Source of the DNA: Mayamaea pseudoterrestris
Lineage: Eukaryota; Bacillariophyta; Bacillariophyceae; Sellaphorales; Sellaphoraceae
Assembly: GCA_027923505.1 (NCBI GenBank)
Contig: BROI01000032.1
Location: 124,001-188,000, forward strand
Reading direction: 5' to 3'
Length of the DNA: 64,000 nucleotides
Shown here: positions 22,586 through 30,873 of the stretch, one piece after another
How positions within the stretch are numbered: position 1 is the stretch's first letter
Layout: each line of letters starts with the position of its first letter
Translations under genes and position numbers: made by a program
The notes under the pieces: generated by a model
The model's database searches: none
Told to the model about the DNA's origin: nothing
Seen by the model: only the letters and a program-made list of their open reading frames with translations

Positions 22586-22980
22586 TACACCAGAATGGTG
22601 CCAACATCATTATTCTGGCTGCGCTACAAGATGTAAGGCTTGGCTGGTGTCTCCAGGGATGGCAATGTATTTGGTGACAACTTGTCACCAGTCTCAGCAC
22701 GCAGATGCTGTGACATTTAAACGCCCCTACAGCAAGCCCTGTAGGTGCCCACAGTACACCAGAATAACATCATTATTCCGGCTGCGCTACGAGATAGTAG
22801 GTTTGGCTGGTGTCTCAGGGCATGGCAATGTGATTGGTGACAACTTGTCACCAGTCTCAGTCCATAGATGCCGTGACATCTAGACGCCCCTACAGCAAGC
22901 CCTGTAGGTGCCCAAATTACACCAGAATGGTGCCACATCATTATTCAGGCTGCGCTACAAGATGGTAGGCTTGGCGGGTG
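22586..22980. repeat. Higher-order duplicated block, second copy
   Basis: Second copy of the variant block at 21241-21635, shifted by 1345 bp, with few single-base differences. It shows recent duplication of a roughly eight-monomer segment inside the array. Confidence 0.85.
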
Positions 22981-25660
22981 TCTCCGGGGATGGCAATGTA
23001 TTTGGTGACAACTTATCATCAGTCTCAGCCCACAGATGCCATGACATTCAAACGCCCCAACAGCAAGCCCTGTAGGTGCCCAAATTACACCAGAAGGTGC
23101 CAACATCATTATTCCGGCTGCGCTACAAGATGGTAGGCTTGTCTGTTGTCTCAGGGGATGGCAATGTTTTTGGTGACAACTTGTCACCAGTCTCAGCCCG
23201 CAGATGCCATGACATTCAAACGCCCCTACAGCAAGCCCTGTAGGTGCACAAATTACACCAGAATGGTGCCAACATCATTATCTCGGCTGCGCTACAAGAT
23301 GGTAGTCTTGGCTGGTGTCTCCGGGGATGGCAATGCATTTGGTGACAACTTGTCACCAATCTCAGCCGTCAGTTGCCGTGACATCCAAACGCCCCCACAG
23401 CAAGCCCTGTAGGTGCCCACAGTACACCAGAATGGTGCCAACATCATTATTCACAGTCAGGCTGCGCTCCAAGATGGTAGGCTTGGCTGGTGTCTCCAGG
23501 GATGGCAATGTATTTGGTGACAACTTGTCACCAGTCTCAGCACGCAGATGCTGTGACATTTTAACACCCCTACAGCAATCCCTGTAGGTGCCCACAGTAC
23601 ACCAGAATGGTGCCAACATCATTATTCCGGCTGCGCTACAAGATGATAGGCTTGGCTGGTGTCTCAGGGGATGGCAATGTTTTTGGTGACAACTTGTCAC
23701 CAGTCTCAGCCCGCAGATGCCATGACATTCAAACGCCCCAACAGCAAGCCCTGTAGGTACCCAAATTACACCAGAATGGTGCCAACATCATTATCTCGGC
23801 CGCGCTACAAGATGGTGGGCTTGGCTGGTGTCACAGGGCATGACAATGTATTTGGTGACAACTTGTCACCAGTCTCAGCCCACAGATGCCGGGACATTTA
23901 AATGCCCCTACAGGAAGCCCTGTAGGTACCCAAATTACACCAAAATGGTGCCAACATCATTATTCCGGCTGCGCTACAAGATGGTAGGCTTGGCTGGTGT
24001 CTCAGGGGATGGCAATGTATTTGGTGACAACTTGTCACCAGTCTCAGCCCACAGATGCTGTGACATTCAAACACCCCTACAGCAAGCCCTGTAGGTGCCC
24101 AAATTACAACCGAATGGTACCAACATTGTTATTCCTGCTGCGCTACAAGATGGTTGGCTTGGCTGGTGTCTCCGGGGATGGCAATGTATTTGGTGACAAC
24201 TTGTCACCAGTCTCAGCACGCAGATGCCGTGACAATCAAACACCCCTACAGCATGCCCTGTAGGTGCCCAATTAACACCAGAATGGTGTTAACATCATTA
24301 TTCAAGCTGTGTTACAAGATAGTATGCATGGCTGGTGTGTCCGGGGATGGCAATGTGATTGGTGACATCTTGTCACCAATCTCAGCCCATGTATGCCGTG
24401 ACATTCACTTGCCCCTACAGCAAGCCCTGTAGGTGCCCAAATTACACCAGAATGGTGCCAACATCATTATTCAGGCTGCGCTACAAGATGGTAGGCTTGG
24501 CGGGTGTCTCAGGGGATGGCAATGTATTTGGTGACAACTTGTCATCAGTCTCAGCCCGCAGATGCCATGACATTCAAACGCCCCAACAGCCAGCCCTGTA
24601 GGTGCACAAATTACACCAGAATGGTGCCAACATCATTATTCCGGCTGCGCTACAAGATGGTAGGCTTGGATGGTGTCTCAGGGGCTGGCAATGTATTTGG
24701 TGACAACTTGTCACCAGACTCAGCCCGCAGATGCCGTGACATTCAAACGCCCCTACAGCAAGCCCTGTAGGTGCCCAAATTACACCAGAATGGTGTTAAC
24801 ATCATTATTCAGGCTGCGCTACAAGATGGTAGGCTTGGATGGTGTCTCAGGGGCTGGCAATGTATTTGGTGACAACTTGTCACCAATCTCAGCCCACAGA
24901 TGCCATGACATTCAAACGCCCCTACAGCAAGCTCTGTAGGTGCCCAAATTACACCAGAATGGTGCCAACATCATTATACCGGCTGCGCTACAAGATGGTG
25001 GGCTTGGCGGATGTCTCCGGGGATGGCAATGTATTTGGTGACAACTTGTCACCAGTCTCAGCCCACAAATGCCGTGACATTCAAACGCCCCTACAGCAAG
25101 CCCTGTAGATGCCCAAATTACACCAGAATGGTTCCAACATCATTATTCCGGCTGCGCTACAAGATGGTAGGTTTGGCTGGTGTCTACGGGGATGGCAATG
25201 TGATTGGTGACAACTTGTCACCAGTCTCAGCCAGCTAATGCCGTGACATTCAAACGCCCCTACAGCAAGCTCTGTAGGTGCTTAAATCACACCAGAATGG
25301 TGCCAACATCATAATTCAGGCTGCGCTACAAGTTGGTAGGCTTGGCGGGTGTCTCAAGGGATGGCTATGTATGTGGTGACAACTTGTCACCAGTCTCAGC
25401 CCACAGATGCCATGACATTCAAACGCCCCTACAGCAAGCCCTGTAGGTGCCCAAATTACACCAGAATGGTGCCAACATCATTTTTTAGGCTGCGCTACAA
25501 GATGGTAGGCTTGGCGGATGTCTCAGGGGATGGCAATGTATTTGGTGACAACTTGTCACCAGACTCATCCCAAAGATGCTGTGACATTCAAACGCCCCCA
25601 CAGCAAGCCCTGTAGGTGCCCAATTAACACCAGAATGATGCAAACATCATTAATCCGGGT

Positions 25661-26440
25661 GTAGCTAACCTTGGGGACACATATGCAGTAAGATTGGTGC
25701 ATAACATTCACTCTTAGCTCACGTGTAGCATCAGTTTTTTTGGGAGGGCAAAGAATCACACAATAACCAGCTACACGGTGCTACAGTGTGTGGCCTTCAA
25801 TGAATACCCCAAATAGTATTGTTCCATGAATTCTGTTCTGGCTATGCTTGGGGACATGTATTCAGTGAGATTGGTGCATAGCAATCATTTTCAGCTCACA
25901 TGTAGCATCAGTTGTTTGGTAGGGCAAAGATCCACACAGTAACCAGCTCCATGGTGCCACATGTGTGGCCTTCAACAACTACCCTTTATAGTCTTGTTCC
26001 ATGAATTTTGTTCTGGCTATGCTTGGGGACACATATGCAGTGAAATTTTGGTGCATAACATTCACTCTTAGCTCATGTGTAGCATCAGTTGTGTGGGAGG
26101 GCAAAGATCCACACAGTAACCAGCTACATGGTGCTACAGTGTGTGGCCTACAATGACTACCTCCAATAGTATTGTTCCATGAATTCTGTTCTGGTTATGC
26201 TTGGGGACATGTATTTGGTGAGATTGGTGCATAGCAATCATTTTCAGCTCACATGTAGCATCAGTTGTTTGGAAGGGCAAAGATCCACACAGTAACCAGC
26301 TACACGGTGCTACAGTGTGTGACCTTCAATGACTACCCCCAATAGTCTTGTTCCGTTAATTTTGTTCTGGCTATGCTTGGGGACAAGTATATGGTGAGAT
26401 TGGTGCATAGCAATCATTTTCAGCTCACATGTAGCATCAG
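25661..26440. repeat. Second satellite family, 176-177-bp monomers in A-B-A-B-B' order
   Basis: The phrase TTGGGGACA recurs at 25671, 25848, 26023, 26201 and 26377, spacing 175-178 bp. Copies 1 and 3 share CATATGCAGT and CATAACATTCACTCTTAGC (type A). Copies 2, 4 and 5 share GCATAGCAATCATTTTCAGC (type B), so the higher-order unit is a dimer of about 352 bp. Copy 5 is cut short where 169-bp-type sequence resumes. The phrase GGGGACATGTATTTGGTGA resembles the 169-bp monomer's GGGGATGGCAATGTATTTGGTGA, which suggests common origin, but the 19-bp dyad is absent. Confidence 0.92.
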
Positions 26441-26885
26441 TTGTTTGTTGGTGAGACCTTCTCACCAGTCTCAGCCAGCAGATGCCTTGACATTAAAGTG
26501 CCCATACATCAAGCCAAGTAGGTGCCCAAATCACAGCAGAAGGGTGCCAACATCATTATTCAGGCTGCACTACAATATGGTATGCCTGGTTAATGGCTCG
26601 GTAGACTGCTATGTGATTGGTGACAATATGTCACCAGTCTCAGCCTGCAAATGCCTTGACCTACAAATGTCCTTACAACACCATACAACAAGATATGTAT
26701 TCACCTAGCTCACACCAGAATGGTGCCAATACATAATTCAGTCTGTGCAGCAAGATGGTATGACTGGTTAATGTCTCGGTAGACTGCAATGTGATTGGTG
26801 ACAAGTTATAACCCGTCTCAGCCCGCTGATGCCATAAAATTTGAATGCCAATACATCGAACCATGTATACACCCAAATTACATAT
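26441..26885. repeat. Decayed copies of the 169-bp monomer (right edge)
   Basis: About two and a half diverged monomers. Dyad positions are 26449-26467 (TGGTGAGACCTTCTCACCA) and 26618-26636 (TGGTGACAATATGTCACCA), both still with 8-bp matching arms. A third near 26794 is degraded. The CCTACAG/CTGTAGG stem is lost here. Confidence 0.9.
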
Positions 26886-26936
26886 GAATGCATCTCTCAA
26901 TGTGTTTGAGCAGTAGTACACATTGAGAGTGCATTC
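26886..26936. repeat. Strong hairpin at the right satellite boundary
   Basis: The left arm 26886-26905 (GAATGCATCTCTCAATGTGT) pairs with the right arm 26918-26936. There is a single bulged T and a 12-nt loop. It stands between the last decayed monomer and unique sequence. It could be a small foldback element, a transcript end or a small-RNA precursor; nothing in the sequence decides. Confidence 0.85.
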
Positions 26937-27246
26937 TTACACAGCTTTCCTGTTGCTAAAGGTACCACATACTTTTCAGCTCATAGTCGGAACTGGTTGA
27001 ATCGTGTGCTTGCATGCATCGCAATCAAGCGCCTCTGGCGAGCTCTGATTGGTGGAAATTAAACTTGAAGTGACCTCGAAAATGTCAACGTTGCAAAAAT
27101 GACCTCGTGGCGCAAGCAGACGTTGCCCAAGGCGGAGCCAAATTCTCCGAGCACCGCACGCAACGCACACAAAACCAATCGAACCACATCTCAGGCAAGC
27201 AGCAAGCGATTTCTCTATCAATTTCATTCCTCGACTTGTGCTATCC
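26937..27246. other. Unique sequence between satellite block and next gene
   Basis: 310 bp that should contain the promoter of the gene starting at 27247. The opposite-strand open frame reaching in from that gene shows no domain and is a shadow. No repeat is seen. Confidence 0.4.
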
Positions 27247-28473
27247 ATGACCATGACAGCAAATAATAAGATCACCGCAGCCGCCGTTCTTTCTCTTGTC
27301 ATGCTGAGCAGTACAATAGCATCCGGACAAGAAACTGGATCTTTAGCTGGCTCCTGCCAGCTCACCTCCGAGTCCGTTTCCTCCTTCCACGCTCTCTTTC
27401 ACGCCGACTCTGTCTGTGATCGCAACGCCTATACTGATTTCAAGAATTCTTTGAATCGCGGTGCCAAGCATCGAAGCTTCAAGGAGAGCGGAGATCATGC
27501 TTCCGTTCCGAATGAGCGCACGCGCGTTTGCCCCCGCGTCGTCAAGGATCTTGGGAGCGCCACGACTGGGACAGTCTATGGTTACGATACCACCTGGTTT
27601 CTGAAAAATGAAGCATCGACTCCAGTAGTTGTTGCTCTTGTCAAGGATGGCGTCGAGTATAGTGGAGTCAATGACAAGATTTCTCCGCCGCAGGCGGACG
27701 CCAACGCCATTGTGCAACCAGGCGGCACCAAGGTGATTCACACGTTCGAGGGACACGTTTTTTCGGTCCGCAGCATGCACGAGGACGGATCGACTGGCAA
27801 TGTATTGCTGCAGCATCGCGCTGGACTGATACCAGTTGGAACGCACGCGCAGCAGCTGGCGTGTCCCTCCACAGACCCTGAACCAGTGATTGAAGTGCAG
27901 ACTCCGGCGACTCCATCCAGTCCGAGCGAAGTCAAGATTGTCACGCACCCCGACTTTGCCCGCGTACCCGTCAAGCAGTTCAAGCAATGCAACATGCTGG
28001 AACTGGGTTTTCGCAACCAAGCCAATTGTCCATTGCACGCCTACTGGGTACATCCGAACACTTGCCAGGAGCGATTCACCTACCATTTGGGAACCAACCA
28101 TCAGGCTGCCGACTATCAGTGGGATTGGGACAGTGCCACCAAGTTTGAAGCCACCTTTGTGGGTCATCAGTTTGTCTTTCGCAGCGCCTTTTCGGCGCAG
28201 GAGGTGGATCGAGTGACAATACTACCGACAGTTGTTACCGACTGTCCCGACGTTGGTGAACAAGTCTACGAAGCAACGTATGGTTTGAATGTTGTGGAAC
28301 GTGTCTTGGGTTTGGAAGGCATCAACGTTACTCGACAGGAAGATGAGTTTGTCGTGGACGGTGCGAGTGGAATCTGGAGCAAGGATATGTTCGACGGTCT
28401 TCTCGGCGATAAGCAGAATGCGACAGCGGCATCGATGATGTACGCAAGTGTAGGAAGCATGCTATCTTTTTAA
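27247..28473 (+). CDS. Secreted protein with two VHL-like beta domains
   Basis: 408 residues from the first ATG, at 27247. A signal peptide (about 1-28, AAAVLSLVMLSSTIASGQ) leads into a Cys-containing N-terminal region. Two stretches, about 115-200 and 242-327, each resemble the von Hippel-Lindau beta domain: a strand with an aromatic or hydrophobic start, then near the end TFEGHVFSVR in the first and TFVGHQFVFR in the second. These match VHL's TYxGHxWxFR pattern. In animals VHL recognises hydroxyproline inside the cell; a secreted pair of such domains must do something else, perhaps binding modified wall or matrix proteins (speculation). The C-terminal 80 residues are unremarkable. Confidence 0.75.
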   Translation: MTMTANNKITAAAVLSLVMLSSTIASGQETGSLAGSCQLTSESVSSFHALFHADSVCDRNAYTDFKNSLNRGAKHRSFKESGDHASVPNERTRVCPRVVKDLGSATTGTVYGYDTTWFLKNEASTPVVVALVKDGVEYSGVNDKISPPQADANAIVQPGGTKVIHTFEGHVFSVRSMHEDGSTGNVLLQHRAGLIPVGTHAQQLACPSTDPEPVIEVQTPATPSSPSEVKIVTHPDFARVPVKQFKQCNMLELGFRNQANCPLHAYWVHPNTCQERFTYHLGTNHQAADYQWDWDSATKFEATFVGHQFVFRSAFSAQEVDRVTILPTVVTDCPDVGEQVYEATYGLNVVERVLGLEGINVTRQEDEFVVDGASGIWSKDMFDGLLGDKQNATAASMMYASVGSMLSF

Positions 28474-28714
28474 GGAGAAGCAAGGGTGTGAAAGGATGAC
28501 TGTTGCCGCCGGCTTTACTTTTCGATTTTGAGGAACAATCTATGAATATTAATTACACATTTTACATGAAACCCATACTATACATTGGCTCGTTAATTAG
28601 AAAAGCAAAAGATGCACAACTAGCCCGCGCAACGTACACCGCGAGCGTTCGCAATCTGGCAATATTTACTCATAGTCCTCGTCTAACATAAGGCCATCCG
28701 CAGTGCTTTCATCA

Positions 28715-30508
28715 TCATCGGTTCAAATCATCGTATTGTAATGACTCGTCTGTGATATACGATTCAAGCCATGGCAACTGTACGCAAGCTTGATCAGCCC
28801 TTTCACACCAGGTCTGCAATTGTTCGATACTGGGAACTTCCATTTCTACAGCATGATCGTTGATGTATGATTCAAGGACTTCCTTTAACAACGGCACCGT
28901 CAGTATCCATCCAGCCAAATCTTTCGGAGTTCCACTATTCGCTGCCTCTCGCAACGCGCTAGCAGCCTCAATTGAACCATCACATATTTCAACAATGATT
29001 TCATCCACCGACTGCACTTGCGCAAACTCAACCCACACCCGACAGACCTCTTCATCGAGTGCAAGCGCTTCACTGATATCGCTTGGGCTTTCATTGGCAA
29101 GCTCGCGCCAATTATGGACTTCGCACTTGTCCTGGAGCAGCTTGACCCAATCCTTTGCCACGTAAATTGGCGGATGCGCGGCAACACAGGCTTCAAGTTC
29201 CTCCACGTCAAGTTCACTTGGCGTCTCGACAGCCCACGGAACCATTCCTGTCCGCACCGCTGAAGTCGACAACATCTTATTTTGTCCGACCACCTGCATT
29301 TCTTCCATGGCTAGCTCGACCGAAGCAATCGCTTCAGCCGCTCGAGTCCACTCATCGTTCTCTGTGTCACCGGCTGCTCTACTCTTGGCTGCCGCAGCCG
29401 CATCTTTTTGTCGCAAGTTCTCTCTCGCCTTGGCAGACAATTGTTCTTTGCGACGGCGCAAAAAGCTCCAATCCAAGTCGGGCTGCAGCTGCTTCATTGC
29501 TGCCGCTACGCTTGGCGTGCCGTTTTCGCAGTCGTAGTGATACATGAGACTCCAGAGCACTCGTGGCGATAAGAGAGCCATATTCTCGGGTCGAAGCGCG
29601 TCAGCATGAGAAGTATGAATGCTGGCCAATGCAGAAGAAAGAGCCGCCTTTTCCAAGTAGTCCACCGTCTCGCTGTATTCGCCTCGTCCCTGCATACCCT
29701 TGTCAAAGGTGACTTGCAGCGTCTTTTCTTCCCAAAACTGGTCGGAATCACCACTTGCATGGACAAGCGCAAACTCGTACTTGTTTGCCGTAATGGCAGC
29801 CAAGCGAGCCGTCGCCTTGTTTTGTTCGTAGGCATCATTGACAGCCTGCTTCCATCCAGTCCTCATAAGCTGCGCCTGCTTTGTTCGAGCGCCACTCGTC
29901 GCCGAGGTCAAGAAGGAAACGGATGACTCCAAGGCGTCGCCGCCAGTGTGCGGTGCTGCAGGCTGCTTTTTGCTCGTGCTGGCTTGTCTTGGACGGCTGC
30001 GAGGCGAAACAACAGCGCCATCGGCAAGTCTGTATCCAGTAGTTGCTGCGCCAGTGAACCGTGGCTTCTTGTTTGGACTAGAGCTGGTCGAAACCTTCTT
30101 CGTTTTCGCTGATATTTTTGCATTTTCAACTTCGTCTTGTCTCGCTATCGCTTCCTTGAAGCCTGTTGTTGCCTTTTGTGCAGCAGCTCGCTTGGGCGCC
30201 GCTCGGCCAGGACTCTTCGCGGGTGGGGCGGCTGCTGCCGTAGCACTGCGCTGGATCGTGACAGTGACGCTCTGCTGCGACTGGATTCCAGCCTCTTGTA
30301 ACGTTTTACTGGTTGAATGCTCCAAAAGTTGGGAGGGAAAGCCGGTTCGCAGCTCCACCGTGCCATTCGATTTGCTCTTTGGTCTCTTCTCATCAATCAA
30401 CGTTTGTGCTTGCTCGTACAGATCGGCGACTGTAGAAGACGGATCCATCGTCACAACCTGCTTTCGGCCGTCCATGACAAGGCGTAGAGTAAATTGTGAT
30501 GATGACAT
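28715..30508 (-). CDS. Ubiquitin-like-domain protein, otherwise unknown
   Basis: 597 residues in one exon. Residues about 5-90 look like a UBX-like/ubiquitin-like fold. The run FTLRLVMDGRKQVVTMDPSS, then a RTGFPSQLL turn and the closing QSVTVTIQ strand, resemble the N-terminal domain of OTU1/YOD1 and NPL4. Residues 95-200 are Ala/Lys/Ser-rich and disordered with basic clusters (possible nuclear localisation). The rest is helical and unrecognised, starting near KYEFALVHASGDSDQFWEEK. A link to the ubiquitin/p97 system is suggested only by the N-terminal domain. No OTU catalytic domain follows. Confidence 0.75.
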   Translation of the reverse strand: MSSSQFTLRLVMDGRKQVVTMDPSSTVADLYEQAQTLIDEKRPKSKSNGTVELRTGFPSQLLEHSTSKTLQEAGIQSQQSVTVTIQRSATAAAAPPAKSPGRAAPKRAAAQKATTGFKEAIARQDEVENAKISAKTKKVSTSSSPNKKPRFTGAATTGYRLADGAVVSPRSRPRQASTSKKQPAAPHTGGDALESSVSFLTSATSGARTKQAQLMRTGWKQAVNDAYEQNKATARLAAITANKYEFALVHASGDSDQFWEEKTLQVTFDKGMQGRGEYSETVDYLEKAALSSALASIHTSHADALRPENMALLSPRVLWSLMYHYDCENGTPSVAAAMKQLQPDLDWSFLRRRKEQLSAKARENLRQKDAAAAAKSRAAGDTENDEWTRAAEAIASVELAMEEMQVVGQNKMLSTSAVRTGMVPWAVETPSELDVEELEACVAAHPPIYVAKDWVKLLQDKCEVHNWRELANESPSDISEALALDEEVCRVWVEFAQVQSVDEIIVEICDGSIEAASALREAANSGTPKDLAGWILTVPLLKEVLESYINDHAVEMEVPSIEQLQTWCERADQACVQLPWLESYITDESLQYDDLNR

Positions 30509-30873
30509 GTTACAATGTTACAAGATGGATGGTAAATGTACTGGCAATGTGAGCGAAGCTTCTCCGGCGCCGCTCGCGGTGGATTTCTCATCGCAAAATC
30601 TTTGTCGATGAACATGTCTCACCGGTTCTCGATGGCTCTGTAGTTTTCCGATCGGACTTGACAGTGAAGGCAAATGCAAAAAACCAAGGACAACATAGCA
30701 GACGAAATTTGCAATTGTAGTACCTCGCACGTTGTTTTATTTGTGTATGTCTAGCTATATGAATGGTTTGCAATAATCACGACATGGGTTGCGCCTTCTG
30801 TCCGAAATGCTGCAACGAAAAGCTACACTGGCAACAGAGCGGTTTGTAGTGTAACCTCCCAATTGCTTTACCT
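30509..30873. other. Intergenic gap
   Basis: Promoter region of the ubiquitin-like gene and 3' region of the amine-oxidase gene, both on the minus strand. No other feature is seen. Confidence 0.4.

Larger units (their letters stand above)
14740..25660. repeat. 169-bp satellite array, about 64 head-to-tail monomers
   Basis: The same phrases recur every 169 bp (for example TGGTGCCAACATCATTATT and GCGCTACAAGATGGTAGGC). Central copies are nearly identical; the two leftmost are more diverged. Each monomer holds a 19-bp dyad TGGTGACAACTTGTCACCA (9-bp arms around one C). By eye it is intact in about 46 of 64 copies. Each also holds a second dyad CCTACAGCAAGCCCTGTAGG (7-bp stem, 6-nt loop). Open frames of 80-122 codons recur through the array only because the monomer lacks stops in one frame. 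As 169 is not a multiple of 3, the frame changes at every copy, so they are not genes. Length variants include a 25-bp insertion at 20081-20105, a shortened copy near 20700-20745 and copies lacking about 7 bp near 21418 and 22763. Confidence 0.97.

Noticed and set aside
14740-25660. Dozens of open frames of about 80-122 codons through the satellite
   Set aside because: They arise because one frame of the monomer lacks stops. 169 is not a multiple of 3, so each frame is lost in the next monomer. Products are near-identical fragments with no signal or domain, so they are not genes.
14740-25660. CRISPR array
   Set aside because: Units are contiguous 169-bp monomers without unique spacers, in a eukaryotic context and with no cas genes.
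14740-26936. Transposon or LTR-type element as the source of the repeats
   Set aside because: No transposase, reverse transcriptase, terminal repeats or target duplications were found; simple satellite expansion explains the block.
27343-28167. 274-codon minus-strand frame opposite the VHL-like gene
   Set aside because: Shadow of the plus-strand gene: no domain, and the plus strand has a signal peptide and two recognisable domains.
29838-30611. 257-codon plus-strand frame opposite the ubiquitin-like gene
   Set aside because: Mirror of the Ala/Lys-rich coding sequence on the other strand; no start context or domain.
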